Assembly (NCBI GenBank): GCA_023445445.1
Contig: JAEXLD010000001.1
Coordinates: 11,564-75,563 of the forward strand
Direction: 5' to 3'
DNA length: 64,000 nt
Source of the DNA: Bacillota bacterium
Lineage (GTDB): Bacteria; Bacillota; Clostridia; Clostridiales; Clostridiaceae
Shown here: piece by piece, positions 19,590 to 28,920 of the stretch
Layout of the letters: the number at the start of each line of letters is the position of its first letter
How positions within the stretch are numbered: the stretch's first letter is position 1
Made by a program: the position numbers and the translations under genes
The notes under the pieces: model-generated
What the model was told of the DNA's origin: nothing
The model's input: only the letters and a program-made list of their open reading frames with translations
Database searches by the model: none

Positions 19590-20507
19590 ATGAAAATTAT
19601 AACGAGAAATATAAAAATAAAATTATTAATAATAGTTTTGACTTTAATATTAACTAAAATTAGTTATAACAACTATGCTTTAGCAAATGTTAAAGATAAT
19701 GACTATAATAGGGAATTAGCTAGAGAATATGCACTTAAATGGGCAACTTCTCATAATAAAGATTATTATAACTATATCAATGATGGAGGCGATTGTACTA
19801 ATTTTGTTTCTCAAGTTTTAAGAGCTGGAGGGATGGAGTTTATAGGCAATAAGAAAAATGCAACAAGTATTAATTCTTGGTTTTATTACTCAGCTGATTT
19901 ACCTAATAGAACCTCTACATGGACTTCAGCAAAGGCTTTCAATTTGCACTTTGGAAAAGAGTTTAAAAGGGCATATAAATATAGAGAATATACAATTGAT
20001 GATGCCTTAAGAAATTGGAATAATATTAATTCTAGCATTTACATAGGAGATATAGTTCAATATTCTCGACCTAACAATATAGCTTTTCATTCTCAAGCAA
20101 TTACAGATATATTAGATAATGAAACTATATACTTTAGTCAACATTCTAATACCATTGAGAATTTCTATAAGAATGGCAATTTAAAGTATTATTTATTAGG
20201 AAAACCTAATGATTATAATTTTTTAATATATAATATTAAAGAAGAAAAAAATATGAACTATGAAATGAGAAAGAATCCAATAACAATAGAAGAAGATTAT
20301 AATAATGAGTTAAGAATTGCTTTAGAAATTGTTAAATTAAGTCTTGAAGATACAAGGTTTGATAATAAAGATTATAGAAACATAGATACAGAGAATTTTA
20401 TAAATAAAATGAAAAATAAAATTACAGGTATTGAGTTAGAGATGAATATGAGGTCTAAGTCTTCTAGAGAATTACTAGAATTATTAATGGATAGAAATGA
20501 AATATAA
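19590..20507 (+). CDS. Secreted amidase-domain (Amidase_6-like) protein
   Basis: 305 aa. A signal peptide (residues 1-32, cleavage after NYALA) leads to a papain-like domain with YNRELAREYALKWA and the catalytic-looking GGDCTNFVSQ (Cys69), plus His in IAFHSQAITDI. This is the pattern of the putative amidase family found in Clostridia and Bacilli, thought to act on peptide bonds in the wall or at sporulation. The C-terminal 90 residues are charged and helical. Function not tested. Confidence 0.82.
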   Translation: MKIITRNIKIKLLIIVLTLILTKISYNNYALANVKDNDYNRELAREYALKWATSHNKDYYNYINDGGDCTNFVSQVLRAGGMEFIGNKKNATSINSWFYYSADLPNRTSTWTSAKAFNLHFGKEFKRAYKYREYTIDDALRNWNNINSSIYIGDIVQYSRPNNIAFHSQAITDILDNETIYFSQHSNTIENFYKNGNLKYYLLGKPNDYNFLIYNIKEEKNMNYEMRKNPITIEEDYNNELRIALEIVKLSLEDTRFDNKDYRNIDTENFINKMKNKITGIELEMNMRSKSSRELLELLMDRNEI

Positions 20508-20593
20508 AAATAATATTTTAATTTTTTAGAATATTAAATGATAAATTTGATAAGAATAAAAATGACCCTAAAGGGTTACGTAGGTTTCTTTTG

Positions 20594-20620
20594 CTGGTAG
20601 TTTTAAACTACCAGTATTTT
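20594..20620 (+). terminator. Rho-independent terminator of the amidase gene
   Basis: CTGGTAGTTT and AAACTACCAG form a perfect 9-10 bp stem with minimal loop, followed by TATTTTTTATT. Confidence 0.85.
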
Positions 20621-20802
20621 TTATTCTTAAAAATATTACGATTTAAATTTTGGTTATATATGAAATTTATAAATTTAATTCATGTACAAAATTACAATAA
20701 TGAATAAAAATACATAAAATATAAAAAAATGAATTATTGATAAAAAAAGTAAAAAAGATATAGTATTTAAGAAGGGGAGTTAAAAGAGGAGAGGATTATA
20801 TT

Positions 20803-20859
20803 TTGAAGAAAAAAAGTAAAATAATTATTCTTCTTCAATTATTTTTGAAAAAGAGGTGA
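20803..20859 (+). CDS. Possible 18-aa leader peptide of the ABC operon
   Basis: TTG start at 20803 with GAGGAGAGG eight bases upstream encodes an 18-residue, Lys-rich hydrophobic peptide (MKKKSKIII...FLKKR). It ends in a TGA four bases before the ABC ATPase ATG. The GAGGTG inside its last codons is the ribosome site of the ATPase gene, so its translation would open or block that site. It may be a regulatory leader or chance. Confidence 0.35.
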   Translation: MKKKSKIIILLQLFLKKR

Positions 20860-20863
20860 ATAT

Positions 20864-21757
20864 ATGGATATAAAAATTATTGATATAAATAAAAATTATA
20901 AAGAAAAAAAAGTTTTAGATAATATTAACATAAATATAAAACCAGGAGAAATAGTTGGATTAGTAGGCGACAATGGTGCGGGGAAAAGTACTTTAATGAA
21001 GATAATAGCAGGAATAATAAAGGCTGATTCAGGAGTAGTAAAGTTAGATGAATTAACTTATGAAAAAAATAGAATTGAATATTTGAATAATATGTCCTTT
21101 GTTATAGAAGAACCAGCATTATATATGGAAATGTCGGGATTAGATCATATAAATTTTATAGCTAAGATAAATAACATATCTGATACTAAAGTTAATGATA
21201 TAATCGAATTTATAAATATTGGAGAAAGCTTAAAAAAAAGATGTTCAAGCTATTCACTTGGTATGAAGCAAAGATTAGCGTTAGGCTTAGCACTTCTAAA
21301 GAATGTAAATTTTATAATTTTAGATGAACCAACTAATGGATTAGATATAGATTCATCTATTAAATTAAGGGAAAAGCTTTTATCCCTTGCTAAAGATAAA
21401 AATGTATCTATATTAGTATCATCACATATTTTAAGTGAAATTGAAAAAATATGTGATAAGGTTATTTTTATAAGAGATGGTTCAATAATTAAAGATTCCT
21501 ATAGTTTAAAAAAAGATATTATAAAAAGTATTATTCTAGTTGTAGATGATAGAATTGAGTTTTTAAATTATATTTCAAAAAATGATAATATTTTATCTTT
21601 AGAAGAAATTGAAAGTAATAAATTCAAAATAAATTTAGATGCAAGTTTAATTAATTTATTTATAAGTGAGCTTTCAAAGAAAAATATTCATTATACAAAT
21701 ATATTAATATCAGATATATCGTTAGAAGATAAATATATATCTTTAAAAAAGGGGTAA
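20864..21757 (+). CDS. ABC transporter ATP-binding protein (BcrA/NatA type)
   Basis: 297 aa. Walker A GDNGAGKS near 34-41, signature YSLGMKQRLALGLA, Walker B FIILDEPTNGLD, and H-loop SSH in LVSSHILSE. A C-terminal extension of about 90 residues follows. The group exports peptides or lipids and includes bacitracin and lantibiotic self-protection pumps. The first of three genes; two permeases follow with 3- and 9-base gaps. Confidence 0.92.
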   Translation: MDIKIIDINKNYKEKKVLDNININIKPGEIVGLVGDNGAGKSTLMKIIAGIIKADSGVVKLDELTYEKNRIEYLNNMSFVIEEPALYMEMSGLDHINFIAKINNISDTKVNDIIEFINIGESLKKRCSSYSLGMKQRLALGLALLKNVNFIILDEPTNGLDIDSSIKLREKLLSLAKDKNVSILVSSHILSEIEKICDKVIFIRDGSIIKDSYSLKKDIIKSIILVVDDRIEFLNYISKNDNILSLEEIESNKFKINLDASLINLFISELSKKNIHYTNILISDISLEDKYISLKKG

Positions 21758-21760
21758 TGG

Positions 21761-22936
21761 ATGAATAATATAGTGAAGTTTGAAATAAAGAAGTTTTTTA
21801 AAAATAAGAAAAATATAATTTCTATTATAATATATATTTTTCTGATAGTAGCTTTTATTGGTTATAGTTCCTTTATAGAAAGTTTGTTAAAAACCTCAGA
21901 AATAGACATTCATAAAGAGAATTACTTAAATTCTAAAAAAAATTATAATACACTAAAAGAAATTTTGGAAGATTTAAAGAACAAGAATGAACTAAGTAAT
22001 GATAAATCATATAATAAGCAGATAGAAGAATTAAGTAAAGAAATAGATTTATATAATGAATATTATTTAACATATGAGGAATTAATAAAAAGTTATGAAG
22101 AAAAAAATATTGATAAGTATCTTAAACTAAATTTAAAAAGATATGAGTTAGATATGGAATTTATAAAATTAGGATATGATGGCTATAATAAAGATGACAT
22201 TGAAAGTGAAATAAATTTGTACACTAAATTAATAGAATTAAAAACAATACCTATAGACGTTAATTGGTCTTTAAAGGGACTTAATTTTATTAAGAATATA
22301 TTTATGTATTTTAATTTTATTATTGTTATTTTTACTATAATACTTTTTTCAGATTTATTTTCTGGAGAAAGTAAAAATAAAACATATAAAATTTTACTTA
22401 ATCAACCTATTAGCAAAAGTAAAATATATTTTGGGAAAATAATAGGGGGGAGTATATCAACATTAATAAGCATTTTAATGCCTTTAATTATATTCTTTGG
22501 AATTTTATCTATATTTAAAGGAAGTGGACATTTTCAATATCCAATAAAAATAATAAGCGATAATAGCTATAATGTAGTTAGCATGGGAATGCTTATATTA
22601 AAATTTCTTATATTAATAATTGCATTAATTATATTTACAATATCTTTAACGGCAATCTTCTCTATAGTATTTGACTCAATCACATTATCGATGATAACAC
22701 CTATAGGTATCTATTTATTTTTAGAAAATATATTATTTTCAGCAGAAAGATCAAGTGAAATCCTAAATTTCTTCCCTATAACAATAACAAAAGTATCTTC
22801 TATTATATATGATTATGATTTTAAATATAAAGTAGTAGATTTAAATTTTGTTTTTTATTTTACTATAATTTATTCTTTAGTGTTTTTAGCTTTAGGATTA
22901 ATATATTTTAATAAATATAAAAGATTTAAAGTATAA
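21761..22936 (+). CDS. ABC-2 type permease
   Basis: 391 aa. One N-terminal helix (about 20-38), a long charged extracellular coiled region (about 40-170), then five helices from about 180 to the end. NQPISKSKIYFGKIIGGSI is a typical ABC-2 permease cytoplasmic loop. It pairs with the preceding ATPase. The broken gene that follows is a paralogue with the same layout, so the exporter was probably a heterodimer. Confidence 0.88.
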   Translation: MNNIVKFEIKKFFKNKKNIISIIIYIFLIVAFIGYSSFIESLLKTSEIDIHKENYLNSKKNYNTLKEILEDLKNKNELSNDKSYNKQIEELSKEIDLYNEYYLTYEELIKSYEEKNIDKYLKLNLKRYELDMEFIKLGYDGYNKDDIESEINLYTKLIELKTIPIDVNWSLKGLNFIKNIFMYFNFIIVIFTIILFSDLFSGESKNKTYKILLNQPISKSKIYFGKIIGGSISTLISILMPLIIFFGILSIFKGSGHFQYPIKIISDNSYNVVSMGMLILKFLILIIALIIFTISLTAIFSIVFDSITLSMITPIGIYLFLENILFSAERSSEILNFFPITITKVSSIIYDYDFKYKVVDLNFVFYFTIIYSLVFLALGLIYFNKYKRFKV

Positions 22937-22945
22937 GGAGAAAGA

Positions 22946-24066
22946 ATGAAAGATATTTTTATATTTGAATTAAAAAAGATATATAAAAGTAGAATTACTT
23001 TAGTAATATTAGGATTGATTATCTTAGGATTAACATTATTTGTATTTATGTATAGTAATATAGATAATGATTTAAGGGAAAATAAAATAAACATTATAGA
23101 TAATAATATAGATGGAATTAATAAAAGAATTAAAGAATTAAATGAAGACGAGGATAAAGATATCTTATATAATTTAAAGGAACAATTGAAGTTACTAGAA
23201 GAAGGAAAAGCTTATATAATAAATAATGATAATATTAATTATATTGATTCAGAAATAGAATATAATAAAATTCAATTAAATTTAATTCAATTAAACTTTA
23301 TAAGTAGTAAAAATGAAAATGATATTATTGATAAAATTCAAGAATATGAAGAATTAAGAAGTCTTAATATAATGCCTATCATTAAAGATTACTCTATGGA
23401 GGGTTATAACTTTTTGAGATTGTCAATGAAGGCTCCAATAACTATTTTAATTACTTTATTAGTAATAATAATTTCTTGCAATTCCATAGCAGGAGAATAT
23501 GATAATAAAACATACAAACTACTTTTTTATCAGCCAATAAGTAAATTAAAAATAATAATAACTAAGTTTTTAGCTATATTTACATCTTGTATAATAAATA
23601 TATATATAGTATTTTATTAGGTTTTTTCATTGTTTTAAGCTTAAAAAATGGTTTAGGAAGTCCAAAATACCCAATAAAGATAATTATTAAAGATAATTTT
23701 AAATTTATAGATATAAGTAAATTTGTTTCTATAGAACTATTTTTTTTATTATTATACATTTTATTTTTGTGTGTTTTTACAATGATGATATCATTAGTTT
23801 CAAAGCAAGTGTCTACTAGTATTTCAATATGTAGCATAATAAGCTTAACTTTTTATATAGTCTTATTAAGGCTAGAATTTATTAAGAGTATATATAGATA
23901 TATACCATTTACATTTATGGAATTATCATCATTGTTAAGTGGAAAATTTACTATAATAAGTAATAACTATTCTAATAATATAATAAATTGTACTGTTTAC
24001 ACTTTAATCTTTATAGCGATTTTTTCCTTAGCAAATATATTTATTATTAATAAAAAATATATTTAA
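22946..24066 (+). pseudogene. ABC-2 permease broken by a 2-base frameshift
   Basis: The first frame runs 22,946-23,620 (224 aa) and stops at TAG 23,618. The remaining permease continues in the -1 frame to 24,066 (GLGSPKYPIKIIIKDN and four more helices). The switch falls in an (AT)n tract at 23,598-23,608. Removing one TA joins CIINIYSILLGFF in a single frame of about 372 codons, matching the intact neighbour (391 aa) in QPISK and YPIKII blocks. Either slipped-strand mutation, phase variation, or a sequencing error at the repeat. Confidence 0.85.
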
Positions 24067-24219
24067 ATTTTTATGGATTTATAGAATAAAATATGATATT
24101 ATAGAAAAGTAGTCAATTTGACTAAAAATATTTTATTTAAAGATTTTTGATAGATAATGATATTCTCCGTTATAGAGATTAATATTACTATAATAGTCTT
24201 TAAAATGGAGGGTTTAAAA

Positions 24220-24375
24220 ATGGAAGATAAGAAGATATTATGTAAAGATTGTGGATCAGAATTCGTATTCACAGTTGGAGAACAAGAATTCTACAAAGAA
24301 AAAGGATTTGACAACGAACCAGTAAGATGTCCTGCTTGTAGAAAAGCTAGAAAAGCTCAAAATAACAGAAGATAG
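24220..24375 (+). CDS. Small zinc-ribbon protein
   Basis: 51 aa from ATG 24220 (GGAGGG 7 bases upstream). Two CxxC pairs, CKDCG and CPACR, with intervening EFVFTVGEQEFYKEKGF, define the zinc-ribbon family common in Clostridia. The C-terminal tail is Lys/Arg-rich (KARKAQNNRR), suggesting nucleic-acid or ribosome contact. Followed directly by its own terminator. Confidence 0.88.
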   Translation: MEDKKILCKDCGSEFVFTVGEQEFYKEKGFDNEPVRCPACRKARKAQNNRR

Positions 24376-24381
24376 TTAATT

Positions 24382-24415
24382 AGACTGTAGGGTGACCTAC
24401 AGTCTTTATTATTTT
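24382..24415 (+). terminator. Terminator of the zinc-ribbon gene
   Basis: AGACTGTAGG (24382-24391) and CCTACAGTCT (24396-24405) form a 10 bp stem with loop GTGA, followed by TTATTATTTT. It also lies at the 3' end of the convergent helical-protein gene. Confidence 0.88.
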
Positions 24416-24605
24416 ACTTATATCCATAAGTAGAAGTTCTAGTTGCATTTATTGCTTTATTTACATTAGCTAATGTATTTTGTAATAATTGTCTATTCTC
24501 TTCTTTTTCAACAGTATCAATAGCATCATTTAACAATTCTTGAGCATGATTTATATTACTTAATGCTTCTTTTAACTCATCTTTAGCATTAGGTCTATGT
24601 CCCAT
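24414..24605 (-). CDS. Small helical protein, unknown
   Basis: 63 aa from the ATG at 24605 (AAGGAG 8 bases upstream on the minus strand); a GTG three codons earlier is less well placed. Predicted two-helix coiled hairpin with heptad-like Leu/Ala/Ile spacing (ALSNINHAQELLNDAID, QNTLANVNKAINAT). I do not recognise the family. It follows a similar small gene with a 14-base gap; the two look like diverged duplicates in one operon. Confidence 0.6.
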   Translation of the reverse strand: MGHRPNAKDELKEALSNINHAQELLNDAIDTVEKEENRQLLQNTLANVNKAINATRTSTYGYK

Positions 24606-24619
24606 ATAAAACACTCCTT

Positions 24620-24808
24620 TTAATCTTTATATTTTCTAATAGCATCTTGAGCAGCATCAACAGCACTACTTACAGCTTTAAGGGCTTCATGAATCTCATT
24701 TCTGTTATAAGATTCTTCTGAATTTAAGTAGGCAGTATTTAAATGATTCTCACAATTACAAAGTTCTTTTAGTGTAAGATTTAAATTCTCTTTTGCATTT
24801 CTATTCAT
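24620..24808 (-). CDS. Small helical protein, unknown (paralogue of neighbour)
   Basis: 62 aa from ATG 24808 with AAGGTGG upstream. Same two-helix pattern as the next gene: NAKENLNLTLKELCNCENHL then EIHEALKAVSSAVDAAQDAI. Both start with M-x-x-N/P-N-A-K-(D/E). Perhaps spore- or storage-associated small proteins, but nothing in the sequence proves a role. Confidence 0.6.
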   Translation of the reverse strand: MNRNAKENLNLTLKELCNCENHLNTAYLNSEESYNRNEIHEALKAVSSAVDAAQDAIRKYKD

Positions 24809-24820
24809 AATTAACACCAC

Positions 24821-25109
24821 CTTTTTAATGTCTTTATTAGTATTAGCAAAAAAATAAAATAAATAGCAACAATAAATAAATTTTTAAAGTTAAAAGTAGG
24901 GAAAAAGGAAACAATACATACAAGGAAAATAAGAGTGAAAAAGAATAATATTCGTAATATAACGAATTATTTTATAAAATAAAAGGATAATGTTGACATA
25001 TATCTACTAAAATGCTAATCTTAAAGTAGAAATTACGAAAAATAAAATAAACATACAAAATAATGTTCGTACAAATCAATTCTATTAACTTTGGGGGGTA
25101 TAAAGATTC
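24821..25109 (+). other. Control region of the purine operon
   Basis: 289 bases. Contains a CGAA-type inverted pair at 24,948-24,966 (ATTCGT-AATATA-ACGAAT), the stronger PurBox-like pair at 25,031-25,074, and TTGACA at 24,993-24,998 followed 17 bases later by TAAAAT-like sequence. No guanine riboswitch motif is visible. Confidence 0.5.
25031..25074 (+). promoter_or_regulatory. Candidate PurR operator (two inverted PurBoxes)
   Basis: Box 1 AATTACGAAAAAT (25031-25043) and, on the opposite strand, box 2 TTGTACGAACATT (25074-25062) each keep the central CGAA of the B. subtilis-type PurBox AWWWCCGAACWWT. They are inverted and 18 bases apart, close to the 16-17 known for PurR. Position 35 bases before purL fits repression relieved by PRPP. 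Consensus-based inference. Confidence 0.55.
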
Positions 25110-28100
25110 ATGTTGAGATGTATATTTGTGAAAAAAAAGGATGAGTATGATGTAGAGGGGAAAAGCTTATTAGAAGATTTTAAAAATAACTTAGGAATAA
25201 ATACATTAAATTCAGTAAAGCTAATTAATAAATATACATTAGGAGAAGTTAAAGAAGAAGATTATAAAAAAGCTCTTCATACTATTTTTTCAGAAAGAAC
25301 AGTTGATGAACTATATGAAAATAATATTGAAATAGGAGAAGAGGAAATTGCCTTCGCAGTTGAGTATTTACCAGGTCAATATGATCAAAGAGCAGATTCA
25401 GCTTCGGAATGCTATTCTATATTAACTTCTGGAGATAAGATAGAAGTTAAGTGGACAAAAATCATAGTATTAAATGGTAATTTATCAGAGTCTGAAGTGG
25501 ATAAAATAAAAAAATATTATATAAATCCAGTAGATTCAAGAGAAGTTAAAATAGATAATTTAGAATTATATTCTACTCTTCCAAAGCCAAAGGATGTAGA
25601 AGTATTAAATGGATTTAGAGATAAAAATGACATAGAAATAGAAAAGCTACATGAAGAAATGGGCTTAGCAATGAGCTTGGAAGATCTTAAGCTTATAAGA
25701 AATTATTTCAAACAAGAAGAAAGAGATCCAAGTATTACTGAAATAAGAGTTATAGATACTTATTGGTCAGATCATTGTAGACATACTACCTTTTCTACAG
25801 CAATAGAAAGTGTAAATATTGAAGAAGGTCTTTACACATCACCAATAGTAAAGTCATATGAGGCATATTTAAAATCAAGGGACTTTGTATATGGAGAAAC
25901 AGATAGAGATGAAACTCTTATGGATATAGCAGTTATTACTATGAAGGAAATGAGAAAAAAAGGTCTATTAGAAGATTTAGATATTTCAGATGAAATAAAT
26001 GCTTGTTCAATAAAAGTAAATATTGAAACTGATAAGGGAAATGAAGAGTACTTAGTAATGTTTAAGAACGAAACTCATAATCATCCTACAGAAATTGAAC
26101 CTTTTGGTGGAGCTGCTACATGCCTTGGGGGAGCTATTAGAGATCCTTTATCAGGAAGAACTTATGTATATCAAGCAATGAGAGTTACTGGATCTGCAGA
26201 TCCAACAGCTAACATTGAAAAAACCTTAAAAGGAAAACTTCCACAAAGAACTATAACCCTAGGTGCTTCACTTGGATATAGCTCTTATGGAAATCAAATA
26301 GGACTTGCTACAGGTGAAGTTGCAGAAATATATCATCCGAATTATGTTGCAAAAAGAATGGAAATAGGAGCAGTTATTGCAGCAGCACCTATAGAAAATG
26401 TTATAAGAGAAGAACCTAAGGCTGGAGATATTGTAATTCTATTAGGAGGAAGAACTGGTAGAGATGGCTTGGGTGGAGCAACAGGATCTTCAAAGGAACA
26501 TACTGAAGATTCTATAAATGAATGTGGGGCAGAGGTTCAAAAAGGAAATCCAGTAATAGAGAGAAAAATTCAAAGACTTTTTAGAGATAAAGAAGTAACT
26601 ACAATGATAAAAAGATGTAATGACTTTGGAGCTGGTGGAGTGTCAGTAGCAATTGGAGAATTAACAAGAGGGTTAGATATTGATTTAGACAAGGTTCCCA
26701 AGAAATATGAAGGACTAGATGGAACTGAAATTGCAATTTCTGAATCACAAGAAAGAATGGCAGTTGTTATTTCTAAAGATAATAAAGAAAAATTTATAGA
26801 ATTAGCTAATAGAGAAAATTTAGAAGCAGTACAAGTTGCAGTAGTTACTGATTCTGAAAGACTTAAGATGTTCTGGAGAGGTAAAAACATAGTAGATTTA
26901 AGAAGAGACTTTTTAGATACAAATGGGGCAAGACAAAGTACTAATATCAAAGTGAAATTACCAGAACAATATCCATTCCTTATTAATAATAATTTGAATA
27001 TAAAAGAAGAATGGATTAACACATTAAGAAAATTAAATGTTTCATCACAACAAGGACTAGTAGAAAGATTTGACTCAACTATTGGAGCTGGTACAGTACT
27101 TATGCCTTTTGGAGGAAAGTATCAAAAAACACCAGCAGAAGGAATGGCAGCAAAGATTCCTGTATTAAATGGAGAAAGTAAAGATGCAACATTAATGACA
27201 TATGGATTTAATCCTGAAATGGGAATGTGGAGTCCATATCATATGGCATATTATTCAGTAATTGAAGCTATAACAAAGCTTTCAGCTATGGGTGGAAATT
27301 ATAAAAGGGCAAGACTTACACTTCAAGAGTATTTTGAGAGATTAGGGAAAAATGAAATTAAGTGGGGAAAACCATTTGCTGCTTTACTTGGGGCATATCA
27401 GGCACAAATGGATTTAGGAATACCAGCTATTGGTGGAAAGGATTCTATGTCAGGTACCTTTGGGGATTTAGATGTTCCGCCATCATTAGTAGCCTTTGCT
27501 ATAGATGTGGAAAAAGCAAAAGATATAATTTCTCCAGAATTTAAAAATACTGATTCAAAAATAGTTTTATTAATTGCAGAGAAAAATGAAGATATGACAT
27601 TAAAAGTTCAGGGCTTTAAAAATAACTTAGAAAGACTTTATAAGTTAATTAAAGAAGGAAAAGTTATTTCAGCATCATCAATTAAATTTGGTGGAATAGC
27701 AGAAGCTTTAACAAAAATGACATTAGGAAATAGAATTGGGGTAGAAATTGAAGAATTAACCAAGGAAGAATTATTTGGTCTTAACTATGGTAGCTTAATT
27801 TTAGAAGTTAAGAATGAAGTTGATATAGAAAAAGAGTTTAAGGACTGCGCTTATAAAGTAATAGGCAAAACAATTAAAAATGGGGCTATAGTTTTTAATA
27901 AATATGATATTAACTTTGATATAAATGTTTTAGAGGAAATATTAGAAGAGAAATTATCTAAGGTATTTAAAATAAAAACAGAAGAAAAGAATGAAAGAGT
28001 TGAATCAAATTTATTTGAAAGAAAAGAAATAAAGAAACCTATCATTAAGATAGCCAAACCAAAAGTATTTATACCGGTCTTTCCGGGAACAAATTGTGAA

Positions 28101-28853
28101 TATGATAGTGCTAGAGCCTTTAGAAAAGAAGGGGCAGAAGTAACAGAGCTTATATTTAATAATATGAATAAGGAATCTTTAAATGAATCTATTTTAAATA
28201 TGGAAGAAGCAATAAGAAAAAGTCAAATTATAATGCTACCTGGAGGATTTTCAGCAGGTGATGAACCAGATGGATCAGGTAAATTTATAGCAAATGTATT
28301 TAGAAATGAAAGAATTAAAGATGCTGTAATGGATCTACTAAAAAATAGAGATGGGTTAATGTTAGGAATATGCAATGGATTCCAAGCTTTAATTAAACTA
28401 GGATTAGTCCCTTATGGAGAAATAGTTGATATTGAAGAGGATATGGCAACCTTAACTAATAATGAAATTAACAGGCATATGAGTTCAATAATAAGAACAA
28501 AAATTACTTCTAATAAATCACCTTGGTTTAGTGAAGTTAATATAGGAGATATACATTCTGTTGCTATTTCTCATGGAGAAGGAAGATTTGTAGCACCAAA
28601 GGAAGTATTAGAGAAACTAAGTAAAAATGGTCAAATAGCAACTCAATATGTAGATTTAAATGGGGATATATCTATGGACATGCCTTATAATCCAAATGGT
28701 TCAATGTTAGCTATAGAAGGAATAACAAGTCCAGATGGAAGAATCCTTGGGAAAATGGGACATTCAGAAAGAATAGGAGAAGACCTATATAAGAATATAC
28801 CAGGAAACTTTGATCAAAAGATATTTAAAGCAGGAGTAAATTACTATAAGTAA
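25110..28853 (+). CDS. purL: Phosphoribosylformylglycinamidine synthase, single chain
   Basis: 1247 aa, the fused form with synthetase and glutaminase in one chain. Synthetase signature KNETHNHPTEIEPFGG near 305-320. The glutamine amidotransferase domain (from about 1000) has MLGICNGFQ with Cys1088 and GHSERIGE giving His1218 and Glu1220, the expected triad. It converts FGAR to FGAM with ATP and glutamine, step 4 of de novo purine synthesis. GGGGGG lies 11 bases before the ATG. It is the first gene of the operon, ahead of purE; a PurR-like operator lies in front. Confidence 0.98.
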   Translation: MLRCIFVKKKDEYDVEGKSLLEDFKNNLGINTLNSVKLINKYTLGEVKEEDYKKALHTIFSERTVDELYENNIEIGEEEIAFAVEYLPGQYDQRADSASECYSILTSGDKIEVKWTKIIVLNGNLSESEVDKIKKYYINPVDSREVKIDNLELYSTLPKPKDVEVLNGFRDKNDIEIEKLHEEMGLAMSLEDLKLIRNYFKQEERDPSITEIRVIDTYWSDHCRHTTFSTAIESVNIEEGLYTSPIVKSYEAYLKSRDFVYGETDRDETLMDIAVITMKEMRKKGLLEDLDISDEINACSIKVNIETDKGNEEYLVMFKNETHNHPTEIEPFGGAATCLGGAIRDPLSGRTYVYQAMRVTGSADPTANIEKTLKGKLPQRTITLGASLGYSSYGNQIGLATGEVAEIYHPNYVAKRMEIGAVIAAAPIENVIREEPKAGDIVILLGGRTGRDGLGGATGSSKEHTEDSINECGAEVQKGNPVIERKIQRLFRDKEVTTMIKRCNDFGAGGVSVAIGELTRGLDIDLDKVPKKYEGLDGTEIAISESQERMAVVISKDNKEKFIELANRENLEAVQVAVVTDSERLKMFWRGKNIVDLRRDFLDTNGARQSTNIKVKLPEQYPFLINNNLNIKEEWINTLRKLNVSSQQGLVERFDSTIGAGTVLMPFGGKYQKTPAEGMAAKIPVLNGESKDATLMTYGFNPEMGMWSPYHMAYYSVIEAITKLSAMGGNYKRARLTLQEYFERLGKNEIKWGKPFAALLGAYQAQMDLGIPAIGGKDSMSGTFGDLDVPPSLVAFAIDVEKAKDIISPEFKNTDSKIVLLIAEKNEDMTLKVQGFKNNLERLYKLIKEGKVISASSIKFGGIAEALTKMTLGNRIGVEIEELTKEELFGLNYGSLILEVKNEVDIEKEFKDCAYKVIGKTIKNGAIVFNKYDINFDINVLEEILEEKLSKVFKIKTEEKNERVESNLFERKEIKKPIIKIAKPKVFIPVFPGTNCEYDSARAFRKEGAEVTELIFNNMNKESLNESILNMEEAIRKSQIIMLPGGFSAGDEPDGSGKFIANVFRNERIKDAVMDLLKNRDGLMLGICNGFQALIKLGLVPYGEIVDIEEDMATLTNNEINRHMSSIIRTKITSNKSPWFSEVNIGDIHSVAISHGEGRFVAPKEVLEKLSKNGQIATQYVDLNGDISMDMPYNPNGSMLAIEGITSPDGRILGKMGHSERIGEDLYKNIPGNFDQKIFKAGVNYYK

Positions 28854-28920
28854 GGCTCCAAATCTATGATTTGGCTTAGCCGAACTTACACCTATGAGCG
28901 AAGTCGAATAGGTGTTACCT
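28854..28920 (+). repeat. Two hairpins after purL
   Basis: CCAAATC-TAT-GATTTGG (28858-28874) and ACACCTAT...ATAGGTGT (28888-28915, 12-base loop) follow the purL stop. There is no T-run, so not obvious terminators. They adjoin the first purine-operon repeat and use the same kind of three-base loop. Confidence 0.6.

Larger units (their letters stand above)
20508..20863 (+). other. Intergenic region with terminator and leader ORF
   Basis: 356 bases. It holds the paired segment ACCC-TAAA-GGGT near 20,571-20,580, an unassigned stretch, a strong terminator at 20,594-20,614, an A-rich tract, and the short ORF 20,803-20,859 just before the ABC ATPase gene. The segment 20,565-20,593 may fold but matches no riboswitch I know. 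Confidence 0.5.

Noticed and set aside
23590..23620. Programmed ribosomal frameshift in the ABC permease
   Set aside because: No slippery heptamer or following stem; a two-base slip in an AT repeat is simpler.
24821..25109. Guanine riboswitch before purL
   Set aside because: No purine-aptamer core (TATA-type P1 with conserved loops) could be found; PurBox-like sites explain control better.
27362..27544. Extra ORFs overlapping purL, purH, purD and other long genes
   Set aside because: Other-frame shadows without ribosome sites or recognisable domains.
28854..28920. tRNA-like folding after purL
   Set aside because: Two independent hairpins only; no acceptor stem, T-loop (GTTCRA) or CCA pattern.
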